A stretch of 64,000 bases of DNA, taken from positions 930,001-994,000 of the forward strand of contig BPHQ01000001.1 in the NCBI GenBank assembly GCA_026003615.1, given 5' to 3'. Origin of the DNA: Bellilinea sp. (GTDB lineage: Bacteria; Chloroflexota; Anaerolineae; Anaerolineales; Anaerolineaceae). Position numbers and translations under genes: made by a program. The notes below the pieces were generated by a model. It was not told the DNA's origin. It was given only the letters and a program-made list of their open reading frames with translations, and ran no database searches. Below, piece after piece: positions 7,838 through 17,750 of this stretch (positions within the stretch are counted from its first letter, which is position 1; each line of letters starts with the position of its first letter).

Positions 7838-8830
7838 ATGACTGGGCAAGTTGATTCTATCCCGATTTCGAATGATTATCCTGAAGAAGAAAGCCCGTGG
7901 AAACTGGTTTTCCGCCGCTTTCGCAAGCATAAATTGGCAATGATTTCGCTGGGTATTATGGTTTTGTTATTCCTGATCACCTTATTTGCTCGCCAGATTG
8001 CACCTTTTGAGGTGGATGAAATAACGGTTGGTAATTACTTTCTAAAACCAGGATCGGTTCAGGAAACTACGGGAAGGGTTCATTTCCTGGGAACAGATAA
8101 TCTTGGACGAGATTTGTTTTCACGTCTGATTTACGCTGGACGGATATCGCTAACGGTTGCTTTGCTCTCCGTATTAATCTCCAACATTATTGGGGTGACC
8201 ATTGGAGCGATATCGGGATATTATGGCGGTTGGGTAGATAACCTTTTGATGCGCATTGTCGAGTTTTTTCTTACCATTCCTTCTCTTCCTATCCTCTTAA
8301 TTATTTCGGCAATGCTCTTGAAAAATCAGGATGCCATTCCAATTCCAAAATTCTTTTTGGAATTTGCCGGAAAATTGATGTTATTGGAGGTTCGAGAAGC
8401 GCGGCAGGCTGTTCTGATCACCCTTGTTCTTGCTGGTTTGGGCTGGTTGACCTCCGCTCAATTAATGCGTGGTATGGTGCTCTCTCTTCGTAATCAGACG
8501 TTTGTAGAGGCAGCAAGAGCGATGGGAGGGAGTGGTGCCTGGATCATTTTTCGACACATGATTCCCAATGCCATGGCGCCGATTATTGTGGATGCCTCTT
8601 TGAACATGGCGAATTATGTTGTGGCTGAAGCTGCACTTTCTTTTCTTGGATTCGGAATTCAGGAGCCAATACCGACATGGGGGAATATGCTTTCGGCAAC
8701 ACAGGCCTACATGCTGGATATGCCCTGGCTGCCGTTGATTCCAGGTTTGCCAATATTTCTTTGCTCACTTGCCTTCAATTACATTGGGGATGGTCTGCGT
8801 GACGCCCTGGATCCGAGGTTGAAATTATGA
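7838..8830 (+). CDS. oppC: Peptide/nickel-type ABC transporter permease, OppC/DppC family
   Basis: This 330-residue protein has a cytoplasmic N-terminal tail, a first membrane helix (residues 35-50), then HFLGTDNLGRDLFSRLIYAG, the typical OppC signature before the permease domain. The EAA motif is in FVEAARAMGGSGAWIIFRHMIPN, and the C-terminus [10 protein letters not shown] is typical. A modest extra segment near residues 166-185 (KNQDAIPIPKFFLEF) separates two helices. The gene starts 9 bp after oppB with an AGGAGG site, and its stop overlaps the next ATG by 4 bp. Confidence 0.92.
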   Translation: MTGQVDSIPISNDYPEEESPWKLVFRRFRKHKLAMISLGIMVLLFLITLFARQIAPFEVDEITVGNYFLKPGSVQETTGRVHFLGTDNLGRDLFSRLIYAGRISLTVALLSVLISNIIGVTIGAISGYYGGWVDNLLMRIVEFFLTIPSLPILLIISAMLLKNQDAIPIPKFFLEFAGKLMLLEVREARQAVLITLVLAGLGWLTSAQLMRGMVLSLRNQTFVEAARAMGGSGAWIIFRHMIPNAMAPIIVDASLNMANYVVAEAALSFLGFGIQEPIPTWGNMLSATQAYMLDMPWLPLIPGLPIFLCSLAFNYIGDGLRDALDPRLKL

Positions 8831-9861
8831 ACATTCAAAAAGAAAAACCGGTGTTGAGTGTAAGAAACTTGAAAACTCATTTTTTTACTGAGGATGGAGT
8901 GGTAAAGGCCGTGGATGGGGTGGATTTCGACCTTTATCCTGGTGAAATTTTAGGGCTTGTTGGAGAATCGGGCTGCGGGAAAAGTGTAACCTCTTTATCT
9001 ATTCTAAGATTAGTCGGCGTTCCGGGGAAAATTGTTGATGGTGAAATCTGGTTTGAGGGTAAGAATTTGCTTGCCTTACCTGAAAGTGAAATGGTTGAGA
9101 TGCGCGGGAACCGCCTGTCAATGATCTTTCAGCAACCACAAACCAGTCTCAATCCAGTTTATAAAATCGGTGATCAGGTCGCTGAAGTATTTATCATTCA
9201 TAAACATCTTCCGAAAAAAGATGCCTGGGAAAAAACCATTGAATTATTGCAATTGGTGGGAATTCCTGATGCGGAAAAGAAAGCTCATGCTTTTCCCCAT
9301 GAGATGTCCGGTGGGCAGGCTCAGCGAGTGATGATTGCCATGGCGTTGGCGATGAATCCAACGCTCCTCATTGCGGATGAACCGACCACTGCACTCGATG
9401 TCACTATTCAGGCTCAAATTATGGACCTGATTCTTGAACTGCGAGAAAAGATGGGTACATCGGTCATTCTCATTACGCACGATTTGGGAGTGATTGCTGA
9501 GATGGCAGACCGTGTGGCAGTGATGTACGCAGGGCAAATTGTCGAACAAGCCACTGTTCAAGATTTATTTGCCAATCCAAAACACCCTTATACCAAAGGG
9601 TTGATGGGTTCCATTCCAATTCTTGGGAAAGTTACCCGACGATTAGAGGTTATTCCCGGATCAGTTCCAAATCTTATAAATCTCCCACAAGGATGCCGGT
9701 TTTCCCCGCGGTGTAAAGATCGAATTGAGAAACGAGTAGAAAGATGCCTGAACGAGAGTCCATCTTTGGTCTCAATTAATCAAGATCATTTGTGCCGCTG
9801 TTGGTTGTATGAGGGCGAGAAAGAGGCTGTAATTGATTTAGCGGAGGCACACAATGAATGA
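8827..9861 (+). CDS. oppD: Peptide/nickel-type ABC transporter ATPase, OppD/DppD family
   Basis: The 344-residue ATPase has Walker A GESGCGKS (near residue 47), the Q-loop in [10 protein letters not shown], signature MSGGQAQRV, Walker [13 protein letters not shown] and the switch His in LITHDLG. The C-terminal oligopeptide-transport tail has the Cys-rich pattern CRFSPRC and later Cys residues that in relatives can hold an iron-sulfur cluster. It powers import together with the next gene. It overlaps oppC by 4 bp (ATGA) and oppF by 8 bp, so translation is coupled. Confidence 0.93.
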   Translation: MNIQKEKPVLSVRNLKTHFFTEDGVVKAVDGVDFDLYPGEILGLVGESGCGKSVTSLSILRLVGVPGKIVDGEIWFEGKNLLALPESEMVEMRGNRLSMIFQQPQTSLNPVYKIGDQVAEVFIIHKHLPKKDAWEKTIELLQLVGIPDAEKKAHAFPHEMSGGQAQRVMIAMALAMNPTLLIADEPTTALDVTIQAQIMDLILELREKMGTSVILITHDLGVIAEMADRVAVMYAGQIVEQATVQDLFANPKHPYTKGLMGSIPILGKVTRRLEVIPGSVPNLINLPQGCRFSPRCKDRIEKRVERCLNESPSLVSINQDHLCRCWLYEGEKEAVIDLAEAHNE

Positions 9862-10849
9862 GCCAATGAAAACTCATACGGCAAGAATGGAATTAATTCA
9901 GGTTCGAAACCTGAAAAAATATTATGCAGTTCGAGGCGGTTTCTTTCAGCAGGTGAAAGCCAATGGTAAAGCGGTTGATGATGTGTCCTTTGAAATTTAC
10001 GATGGGGAAACTCTTGGGCTGGTTGGTGAATCAGGATGTGGAAAAACGACCATTGGGCGAACCATGTTGCGTCTGATTGAACCGACCAGTGGTGAAGTTT
10101 ACTATGAGGGAAATAATATTTTCCATATGTCTGGCGGCCCTTTGCGAGCAATTCGTCGAAACATGCAGATTATTTTTCAGGATCCATTTTCCTCGCTCGA
10201 CCCACGAATGCCTGTTGGCGAATCGATCTTGGAAGGATTGCGTATCAATCGAATTGGAACTCGTAAAGAGCAATTTGATATTATGATTGAAGTGTTGCGA
10301 AAAGTAGGATTGGAAGATTATCATGCCCGACGTTATCCCCATGAGTTTTCAGGCGGACAACGCCAGCGGATAGGAATTGCAAGGGCGCTGGCTTTACGTC
10401 CGCGATTTATCATCTGTGACGAGCCCGTTTCCGCTCTTGATGTGTCCATTCAGTCACAAGTGTTGAATATTCTTAAGGATCTTCAGGAAGAATTTGGCTT
10501 GACCTATTTATTCATCGCTCATAACCTCAGTGTGGTAGAGCATATTTCCGACCGCGTCGCGGTGATGTATCTTGGGAAAATTGTAGAGCTGGCACATCGC
10601 GAGGAAATCTTTCGAAACCCATTACATCCTTATACTCAGGCCTTGCTATCTGCCATTCCAATTCCTGACCCAAGTATCAGAAAGAAGCGGATTATTCTCA
10701 AAGGGGATGTGCCCAGTTTATTTAACCCGCCAAGCGGGTGCCGTTTCCACCCACGTTGTCCATTTGCCATCGAACAATGTATGGTAGAGACTCCGCCGTA
10801 TCGAGAAGTTAAGAAAGGCCATTTTTCAGCCTGTTGGTTGAATGGATAA
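9854..10849 (+). CDS. oppF: Peptide/nickel-type ABC transporter ATPase, OppF/DppF family
   Basis: The second ATPase of the importer has 331 residues. It shows Walker A GESGCGKT (near residue 57), the Q-loop [11 protein letters not shown], signature FSGGQRQRI, Walker [13 protein letters not shown] and the switch His in FIAHNLS. The C-terminal tail contains [11 protein letters not shown] and a terminal ACW, as in OppF proteins. All catalytic motifs are intact, so both nucleotide sites of the heterodimer should work. It is the last transport gene; a GNAT gene follows 16 bp later. Confidence 0.93.
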   Translation: MNEPMKTHTARMELIQVRNLKKYYAVRGGFFQQVKANGKAVDDVSFEIYDGETLGLVGESGCGKTTIGRTMLRLIEPTSGEVYYEGNNIFHMSGGPLRAIRRNMQIIFQDPFSSLDPRMPVGESILEGLRINRIGTRKEQFDIMIEVLRKVGLEDYHARRYPHEFSGGQRQRIGIARALALRPRFIICDEPVSALDVSIQSQVLNILKDLQEEFGLTYLFIAHNLSVVEHISDRVAVMYLGKIVELAHREEIFRNPLHPYTQALLSAIPIPDPSIRKKRIILKGDVPSLFNPPSGCRFHPRCPFAIEQCMVETPPYREVKKGHFSACWLNG

Positions 10850-10865
10850 CTGACGTATAATTTTG

Positions 10866-11519
10866 ATGGTGAAAGCTAATATTCAAATTTGTCCATTTCA
10901 ACAAAAAGACCGTGAGTCGCTCTTAAGAATAGCGGCAGACACAGCCTTTTTTGGCGCTCCGGTGGAAAATTTTATGGAAGACCGCCGGATTTTTCTAGAT
11001 GCTTTTTATGTTTATTATACAGATCATGAGGCTGACCATTGCTGGGTTGCCAAGGATGGTGAAGTTGTCATTGGCTTCTTAACCGGATGTTTCAATACCC
11101 GACTGCAACGTGAATATACCGCTCGCATTTTGGAGCCTCAGGCTCTAAGAAAGTTTATCAGTGGTAAATACCGAATAGGTAGCAAATTTATACGGTATAT
11201 TATCCGCTACTATTTATCCAAATTAAGTTCTCCAAAAGATCATTTGGATTTATCTCAATTTCCGGCTCATTTTCACATTAACCTTTCGGAGGAATGGCGA
11301 GGTTACGGCATTGGGAGGAAATTGATAGAGAGGTTTTTGGACCAATTAGAGTCGGCAAATATTTGCGGTGTTCACTTACAAACTACAAGTTACAATAAGG
11401 CCGCAAAAATTTTATATGAAAGAATGGGTTTTACCTTGCTCGATTTTTTTCGTTCTTTATTATGGCAAGGTCTGGTTGATGAACCGATCTATGAACTTAT
11501 TTATGGAATGAAGCTGTGA
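10866..11519 (+). CDS. GNAT family N-acetyltransferase
   Basis: The protein has about 217 residues from the ATG at 10866 (a TTG one codon earlier is less likely). The acetyl-CoA-binding motif A is seen as EEWRGYGIGRKLIERFL, followed by the GVHLQTTSYNKAAKILYERMGF strand-helix-strand typical of motif B. It should transfer an acetyl group from acetyl-CoA to an amine; the acceptor is unknown. A TATAAT at 10856-10861 lies so close to the start that a leaderless transcript is possible, but the gene may simply be read through from oppF. Its role with the importer, perhaps acetylating an imported compound, is inference. Confidence 0.85.
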   Translation: MVKANIQICPFQQKDRESLLRIAADTAFFGAPVENFMEDRRIFLDAFYVYYTDHEADHCWVAKDGEVVIGFLTGCFNTRLQREYTARILEPQALRKFISGKYRIGSKFIRYIIRYYLSKLSSPKDHLDLSQFPAHFHINLSEEWRGYGIGRKLIERFLDQLESANICGVHLQTTSYNKAAKILYERMGFTLLDFFRSLLWQGLVDEPIYELIYGMKL

Positions 11520-11556
11520 AAGAAATAAAAAATATAAACATTGTGCCTAATTTAAT

Positions 11557-11573
11557 TTGCATATCACATGCAA
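11557..11573. repeat. Inverted repeat upstream of the GGDEF-EAL gene
   Basis: TTGCAT (11557-11562) and ATGCAA (11568-11573) are perfect 6-bp arms with a 5-bp spacer in the short gap before the cyclic-di-GMP gene. It could be an operator; arms this short also occur by chance. Confidence 0.25.
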
Positions 11574-11636
11574 TTTTGATAGGATGATATAAAGGCAATT
11601 GACCACAAGAAAGATTAGTAGGAATTTTAGGAATAG

Positions 11637-14600
11637 GTGGAAAAGATCAATTGCCCAAGCGGGATAATCGAAACAAAAAGCTGCTTAATGATGTCTTTTA
11701 TTCGGAAGCCGGATTCTAGCAGTATCCGCAGTCAGATGCGTCTGATTGTGTTGGCACTGCTCGTTGCCTTTTTGATCATTGATGGATTGGGCATCTGGCT
11801 TTTTGTTTACCGGATTGAAAAAAGGCATTGGAAAGAAAGACAAAATGAAGCGGTCGTAAACGCCAGCAACACAATCTCCCAAACCTTAAGACAGGTTCAA
11901 TCTGCCCTCTACTGGTTAGGTAATTTTGGCGATCCAGCAAGTCTAGAAGATCCATTGGTTATTCGAACTGTGGAAAGTCAATTACCCGATTTACTGGAAT
12001 TTGTATATTTTGATCGGAATGGGGGTGTTCTATCGAAAGTTTCCTTTGATGATGAAGCGTTACTTGCAACAGAGAAAGAGGTGATTTATACCAGTTGGTT
12101 TTTACAGGCAAGAAACAACAAAATTTTTATTGGGAACATTCAATATTCTTCAAATAATAAACCATACATTATTTGTTCCGCTCCTGTTTTTCGGAACGGT
12201 AACATAATTGCTGTGCGGCTGAGTGCGGAATTCTTGCGAGAAGTGATTGAGGGCATTCAAATTGGTCAGCAAGGCAAAGTCTATGTTCTGGATCAGGATG
12301 GTTCGATTATTGTTCATTCAAATTTAGATATTGGTGATTATCAACTAAACATTCGAAATCGTTCCGAAATAACGAATATTTTTCGGAGTGAAAACCGACG
12401 CTGGGAAGGCGAATATACCAACCTTGAAGGGATACCCGTTTCCGGGGTCAGCAAGCAAATTCCCGAGTCTGGCTGGATATTAATCGTCGAGGTTCCCCTG
12501 GAAGAAGTATACAGGAACACACGGCTTTCCGCTATTTTAGTTGTGAGCGGAATGGTACTCCTCGGTTTGATCTTGATTCCACTTTATTACATCTTGTTTG
12601 AACGCTTGTTAATGAAGCCGTTAGGTGATTTGATTGCAGGGTCCCGAAGAATAGGAATGGGAGATTTGGATTATCGAGTTCCCGAATTACACACCGAAGA
12701 ATTCAATGATTTGGGAAATTCAATCAATCAGATGGCAGTTGACTTGAAGGAGAGGGATACTGCGCTTCGAATTCAATATCAGGCACTTCAACAAGAGATT
12801 GAAGATAAACAAAAAGCTGAGGAAGCCTTGCGGATTTTAAATCAAGAATTAGAGCAGCGGGTTGAAGAACGTACCCAACAATTGACTGCAATTAATCAGG
12901 ATTTGAAAAAGGAGATTGAGGAAAGAGAAAGGCTGGAACGCTTGTACCAGAATCTGATTGAGAGAATGCCGGCAGTATCATATGTCATGAATCTTGAAAA
13001 CATTTATTCCTTCACCTTTGTCAGTCCGCAAATTCTAGCGCTGACCGGTTGGGAGCAGAGAGATTGGATTGACAACGAAGATTTTCGACTGAAATGCGTT
13101 CATCCGGAAGATGTTAAAGAATTCATAACTGCTTTGAAAAGGTCAATTGAAAACCACAAACCATTTCATCACGAATACCGCCTCGTTCACCGGAGTGGGG
13201 ATGTTGTTTGGGTGGAAGATTTTGCATCTCCATTGATAAATGGTGAAAATCAAATTGAATCGTATCAGGGGGTTATTCTAGACATTACGAATCGCAAGAA
13301 AGCAGAAGCAGAACTTATTTATAATGCCTTTCACGATGCCCTTACGGGACTGGCTAATCGGGCTTACCTGATTGAAAGGCTAAGTTTGATCTTGTCCCGG
13401 CGACATCCCAACAGTGATCAGCCTTTATTCAGTTTGTTATTCATGGATTTGGACCGATTTAAGATTATTAATGATAGTTTAGGACACCGCATCGGTGACC
13501 AATTACTGATAGAGGCAGCACAGCGATTGCAAAATAATCTCTACCCAACCAGTACATTGGCACGTTTTGGAGGTGATGAATTTGTTATTTTGATTGAAGG
13601 GGAAGATCCGCGCAGGGATGCTATCCAACTGGCTGACCAGATTTTGTTTGATTTTCAATCGCCATTTGTCCTTGACGGAAGGACACTCTTTACCACGATC
13701 AGTTTAGGATTGGTGATTGACAATGGTGAATATTCAGAACCGGATGAGGTTCTGCGGGATGCAGATATCGCCATGTATCGAGCAAAGGCACGCGGAAGAG
13801 CCTGTTATGAGGTGTTTTCAAGACCGCTTTTAGACCAGGTAATCAATCGTCATCAAATTGAAGCCATGCTCCGTGAAGCGATGAAGAGAAACGAGTTTAA
13901 TTTGTATTATCAACCGATAATTTCATTGAAAGATGGTAACGTAGTGGGTTTTGAGGCATTAATTCGGTGGATTACTCCCCAACATGGTTTGATTCAACCG
14001 TCCGAATTTATATCACTGGCAGAAGAAACGGGATTGATTTACCAAATTGATCGTTGGGTGATGCGAGAAGCCTGTCGTCAGGCACAACAATGGTACGAAA
14101 GCGGTCTTTCCGTATTCCCGTTTACAGTGAGTGTTAACTTGTCGGGTAGTTTATTGCAACAGGGAAATGTGGTTGAGATGATTCGTGAAATTTTGGTGGA
14201 AACAGGAATTTCACCCCATTCTTTGAAAATTGAATTGACAGAAAGTGTGTTTTTAGAAACCAGCTCCTCAGTCAATCAACAGATTCAAAACATACGCGAC
14301 CTTGGGATTCAATTACAAATTGACGATTTCGGTACAGGCTATTCTTCTTTGTCATATCTTCAGCGATTTCCCATTACGGCAATTAAGATTGATCGAAGTT
14401 TTATCAGCCGAATTGATGCTCAGTTTTCAGGAACAGAAATTGTTCAAGCGATTATTACCCTTGCAAAAGAATTGGGTTTGGAAATCATAGCAGAGGGGAT
14501 AGAAACCCTCAGCCAGCTTCACTGGTTAAAGTCAGCTGGCTGTGATTATGGGCAGGGCTATTTACTCTATCGTCCGATGGATGCCGAATCTACCGAAAAA

Positions 14601-14639
14601 TTGCTAAGGAATATCGGTAAAAATGAAGCCTTGGAGTAA
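11637..14639 (+). CDS. Membrane sensor with HAMP, PAS, GGDEF and EAL domains (cyclic di-GMP turnover)
   Basis: The frame starts at a GTG (11637, TAGGAATA upstream) or at ATG 11688; both keep all domains. In the 1000-residue version, helix 1 (35-58) and helix 2 (298-320) flank an extracellular Cache-like sensor. Then come HAMP (321-375), a coiled coil with EQRVEERTQQL, PAS/PAC (438-558), GGDEF (561-725) and EAL (738-994). The cyclase motif GGDEF is intact near residue 645, but the RxxD inhibitory site is replaced (YPTS). The phosphodiesterase motifs EALIRW, VNLS, ELTES, DDFGTGYSSL, KIDRSF, EGIET and QGYL are all present. It probably makes or degrades c-di-GMP in response to an outside signal. 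Confidence 0.93.
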   Translation: MEKINCPSGIIETKSCLMMSFIRKPDSSSIRSQMRLIVLALLVAFLIIDGLGIWLFVYRIEKRHWKERQNEAVVNASNTISQTLRQVQSALYWLGNFGDPASLEDPLVIRTVESQLPDLLEFVYFDRNGGVLSKVSFDDEALLATEKEVIYTSWFLQARNNKIFIGNIQYSSNNKPYIICSAPVFRNGNIIAVRLSAEFLREVIEGIQIGQQGKVYVLDQDGSIIVHSNLDIGDYQLNIRNRSEITNIFRSENRRWEGEYTNLEGIPVSGVSKQIPESGWILIVEVPLEEVYRNTRLSAILVVSGMVLLGLILIPLYYILFERLLMKPLGDLIAGSRRIGMGDLDYRVPELHTEEFNDLGNSINQMAVDLKERDTALRIQYQALQQEIEDKQKAEEALRILNQELEQRVEERTQQLTAINQDLKKEIEERERLERLYQNLIERMPAVSYVMNLENIYSFTFVSPQILALTGWEQRDWIDNEDFRLKCVHPEDVKEFITALKRSIENHKPFHHEYRLVHRSGDVVWVEDFASPLINGENQIESYQGVILDITNRKKAEAELIYNAFHDALTGLANRAYLIERLSLILSRRHPNSDQPLFSLLFMDLDRFKIINDSLGHRIGDQLLIEAAQRLQNNLYPTSTLARFGGDEFVILIEGEDPRRDAIQLADQILFDFQSPFVLDGRTLFTTISLGLVIDNGEYSEPDEVLRDADIAMYRAKARGRACYEVFSRPLLDQVINRHQIEAMLREAMKRNEFNLYYQPIISLKDGNVVGFEALIRWITPQHGLIQPSEFISLAEETGLIYQIDRWVMREACRQAQQWYESGLSVFPFTVSVNLSGSLLQQGNVVEMIREILVETGISPHSLKIELTESVFLETSSSVNQQIQNIRDLGIQLQIDDFGTGYSSLSYLQRFPITAIKIDRSFISRIDAQFSGTEIVQAIITLAKELGLEIIAEGIETLSQLHWLKSAGCDYGQGYLLYRPMDAESTEKLLRNIGKNEALE

Positions 14640-14662
14640 GTATTTTTGAGGGGCTTGCGGAA

Positions 14663-16975
14663 TTAGTGTAACAACATGCCGATCAATCCCTGACCATTCC
14701 CAAAAGCAACGATTAAACCGGCGAATACCACCGAGACCATAGACATCAGTTTGATCAAAATATTCAATGAGGGTCCAGCTGTGTCTTTGAGAGGATCACC
14801 AACGGTATCTCCCACCACGGCTGCTTTATGAGCCTGGGAACCTTTTCCGCCAAATTCACCGATTTCAATGAATTTTTTAGCGTTATCCCAGGCGCCGCCC
14901 GCGTTGGACATCGTGATAGCGAGAGCAAAACCGGCTGCCAGTGTGCCAGCGAGTAAACCGAGTACACCGGCAATGCCAAACAGGATGCCAACGATCACTG
15001 GAACAGTAATAGCAGCTAGGGCAGGTGCGATCATTTCTTTTTGAGCCGCGGCGGTGCTGATGGCAACACAACGGGCATAATCGGGTTTTTCACTGCCTTC
15101 TAAAATGCCTGGTATTTCTTGAAATTGGCGACGGACCTCCTCTACCATACCGGCGGCTGCTCTTCCAACGGCTCGCATTGTCATTGAGGAAAAAATAAAA
15201 GCGGTTCCCACGCCGGTGAATAATCCTGCCAGTACAGCCGGATTGAGCAAAGTCACATTGTAATACTCCATAAAGTTCTGCATGGTCATTTGGGTTACTT
15301 GGATGGCCTGATCGCCGATAATAACCTCTTTGACACCTCGCAATTCGGTGAGAACCAGTCGTACTTCTTCAAGGTAGGCGGCTAACAGCGCCATTGAGGT
15401 TAAGGCAGCAGAACCGATAGCAAATCCCTTACCGATTGCTGCCGTGGTGTTGCCAACAGCATCCAATTGATCTGTGCGCTCTCGAACTACTTTATCCAAT
15501 CCGGCCATTTGAGCATTTCCGCCGGCATTATCTGCAATTGGACCATAAGCATCGGTGGCTAGCGTAAAGCCGAGGGTGGAGAGCATGGCAACGGCAGCAA
15601 TACCAACCCCATATAAACCCATTAACAAATTGGTTGCTCCTCCAGCAGCGTAATAACTGAAGATGATACCCACTACAATTGAGGCAATCGGCAATCCACC
15701 TGATTCCATGCCAACGGCCAGTCCTTCGATGAGCGCTGTTGCAGGGCTGGTGTGAGCCTGTGCAGCAATATCCCTCGTGGGTTGAAATGCATGTGAAGTG
15801 TAATATTCGGTGGCTTTACCGACCACAATACCAACAATTAACCCAGCGAGGATACACAACCAGATAGCGAGCCAATTCGGCAATCCGAGCAGGAATAAGA
15901 TTGGAAAAGAAAAAATGGCAATTCCAATTGAACTCAAATATAAACCCCGACTCAAGGCGCCGATGAGAGCTGCCTGATCGGCATCTTCACGCGTTCTGAC
16001 GAGGTAAATGGCGATTATGGAAAGAATAATACCCAAAGCAGCCAGGGCAATTGGGGCAGATATGTAAGCCAACCCGGCCTGCAATTCGTTCTTGCCATCT
16101 AAAAATGCAGAACCGGAAAGACCCACTGCTGCTACCCCCAAAGCCGATGTAGCAAGAATTGAACCTGCATAGGATTCATACAAATCTGCGCCCATACCGG
16201 CAACATCGCCAACATTGTCACCCACATTATCGGCAATCGTGGCGGGGTTGCGGGGGTCATCTTCCGGGATATTCGCTTCAACTTTCCCAACCAGATCAGC
16301 CCCTACGTCGGCAGCCTTGGTGTAAATTCCGCCTCCAACTCGTGCAAACAAGGCTTGGGTTGATGCGCCCATACCAAAGCTCAGCATAACGGCGGTAATT
16401 TGAGGGAGGGGATTGGCGGCTATGCTGATAAAATTTTCAGGGAGTACGATAGGGAAGACATAATACAACAATAAAAACCAAACGGTAATATCCAAAAGGG
16501 CAAAGCCAACAACCACAAGACCCATTACGGCTCCGGCTCGCAGGGCAACCTGTAACCCGTCATTAAGACTTTTGCTTGCCGCGAAAGCCGTGCGGGCAGA
16601 AGCATTGGTCGCGGTTTTCATCCCAATAAAGCCGCATAAACCGGAAAATAAACCACCCGTAACGAATGCAAAAGGTACAATTGAATTTTGAAGTTTGAAA
16701 AAGGCGAGTGTCAGGAAAATTCCAAACAATGCTGCAAACACAATACCAACTACACGGTACTGACGGGATAAATATGCCATTGCCCCCTCCCGCACCGCCT
16801 GAGCGATAAATTGCATTCTTTCATTGCCCTCGGATAATTTCATCATTTGCTGGTAAAAAAGACGGGCAAATCCCAAAGCAATGATGGCAGCGAGCGGGCC
16901 TAACCACCACAGAAATGGAATCGCTTCACGAGCAGCAGGGAGTTGTTCTGCCAATCTATCAAAAAGAAGGTACAT
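14663..16975 (-). CDS. hppA: Membrane-bound ion-translocating pyrophosphatase
   Basis: From the ATG at 16975 (GGTGGAG nine bases upstream; a GTG at 16990 is the alternative) the protein has 770 residues and about 16 membrane helices. The pyrophosphate-Mg site is seen in [20 protein letters not shown] followed by [19 protein letters not shown], and the second acidic site in [17 protein letters not shown]. It hydrolyses pyrophosphate to pump H+ or Na+ across the membrane. The motif GNTTAA (Ala where potassium-independent enzymes have Lys) points to the potassium-dependent subfamily. Proton or sodium specificity cannot be settled by eye. The gene converges on the GGDEF-EAL gene with a 23-bp gap and no clear terminator. 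Confidence 0.95.
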   Translation of the reverse strand: MYLLFDRLAEQLPAAREAIPFLWWLGPLAAIIALGFARLFYQQMMKLSEGNERMQFIAQAVREGAMAYLSRQYRVVGIVFAALFGIFLTLAFFKLQNSIVPFAFVTGGLFSGLCGFIGMKTATNASARTAFAASKSLNDGLQVALRAGAVMGLVVVGFALLDITVWFLLLYYVFPIVLPENFISIAANPLPQITAVMLSFGMGASTQALFARVGGGIYTKAADVGADLVGKVEANIPEDDPRNPATIADNVGDNVGDVAGMGADLYESYAGSILATSALGVAAVGLSGSAFLDGKNELQAGLAYISAPIALAALGIILSIIAIYLVRTREDADQAALIGALSRGLYLSSIGIAIFSFPILFLLGLPNWLAIWLCILAGLIVGIVVGKATEYYTSHAFQPTRDIAAQAHTSPATALIEGLAVGMESGGLPIASIVVGIIFSYYAAGGATNLLMGLYGVGIAAVAMLSTLGFTLATDAYGPIADNAGGNAQMAGLDKVVRERTDQLDAVGNTTAAIGKGFAIGSAALTSMALLAAYLEEVRLVLTELRGVKEVIIGDQAIQVTQMTMQNFMEYYNVTLLNPAVLAGLFTGVGTAFIFSSMTMRAVGRAAAGMVEEVRRQFQEIPGILEGSEKPDYARCVAISTAAAQKEMIAPALAAITVPVIVGILFGIAGVLGLLAGTLAAGFALAITMSNAGGAWDNAKKFIEIGEFGGKGSQAHKAAVVGDTVGDPLKDTAGPSLNILIKLMSMVSVVFAGLIVAFGNGQGLIGMLLH

Positions 16976-17037
16976 CGCAATATTCTCCACCTATTTTGTA
17001 TTATTGATTTAATTTGTCTAACAATCGAACGGTAGAA

Positions 17038-17065
17038 ATTATAATGGAAAATCTTAATAAATCAA
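17038..17065 (-). promoter_or_regulatory. hppA: Candidate promoter of the pyrophosphatase gene
   Basis: Read on the minus strand, TTGATT (17065-17060) and TATAAT (17043-17038) are spaced by 16 bp, about 60 bp before the start codon. This is a good sigma-70-like match inside an AT-rich gap. Confidence 0.45.
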
Positions 17066-17119
17066 CGATTTATAATAAACAAAGAATAAAACAATTAAAC
17101 CAAACAAAGACCGCTAGGA

Positions 17120-17125
17120 TATAAT
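17120..17125 (+). promoter_or_regulatory. -10 box candidate for the methyltransferase gene
   Basis: A perfect TATAAT lies 32 bp before the ATG at 17158. The only -35-like sequence, TTAAAC at 17095-17100, is weak and 19 bp away. Confidence 0.3.
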
Positions 17126-17157
17126 TTTATAAATTTTTTCTTAAGGGTAAATTACAA

Positions 17158-17724
17158 ATGCTCAAATTCAGGCATTTCGACTGGTTGGCCCCGGTTTATG
17201 AAAAAGTTATTACAGGTCAGGCTTCAAGAAAATTGATTGAAGTTCTGGATTTACAACCGAGGCAATGGATCTTGGATGCAGGGGGCGGTACTGGCCGAAT
17301 AGCAACCGGATTAATCGGTGAACAAAGAAAAATTATTGTGGGGGACACTTCTCTCAAAATGCTCCGGCAGGCGCATCAAAAAGAAGGATTGTACTGTATA
17401 GCTTGTGACGCAAGACAATTACCCTTTGATAATCATTTTTTCGACCGAATTTTACTTGTGGACACTATTCATCATCTACCTGACCAACGAAACGCATTTG
17501 ATGAATTGTGGAGAGTTCTCAAACCAGGGGGATTATTGACAATCGAAGAGCCGGATATTGCCCATTTGAGCGGAAAATTGATCGCTATGCTGGAAAAGAT
17601 TTTGTTGATGGGAAGTAAATTTCAAAAAGTGGAAGAACTGGTCAAAATGATCAATTCGTATCAACCAAAAAAGATTATGATGTACAATGAAAACCATTCC
17701 TATTGGGTGACGGCGATCAAATAA
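17158..17724 (+). CDS. Class I SAM-dependent methyltransferase
   Basis: The 188-residue protein shows SAM motif I as WILDAGGGTGRIATGL (residues 38-53), an acidic residue after the second strand (VGDTS), CDARQLPF and the motif IV region FDRILLVDTIHHL, then LKPGGLLTIEEPD. This pattern is typical of the Methyltransf_11 group acting on small molecules or quinones. It is short, but all SAM-binding motifs are present. The substrate is unknown. AAGGG precedes the start. The 3' end runs 27 bp before the ATG of the next gene, so both may be one transcript. Confidence 0.85.
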   Translation: MLKFRHFDWLAPVYEKVITGQASRKLIEVLDLQPRQWILDAGGGTGRIATGLIGEQRKIIVGDTSLKMLRQAHQKEGLYCIACDARQLPFDNHFFDRILLVDTIHHLPDQRNAFDELWRVLKPGGLLTIEEPDIAHLSGKLIAMLEKILLMGSKFQKVEELVKMINSYQPKKIMMYNENHSYWVTAIK

Positions 17725-17750
17725 TAAATAATAGAAAGGTCATTTCAACC

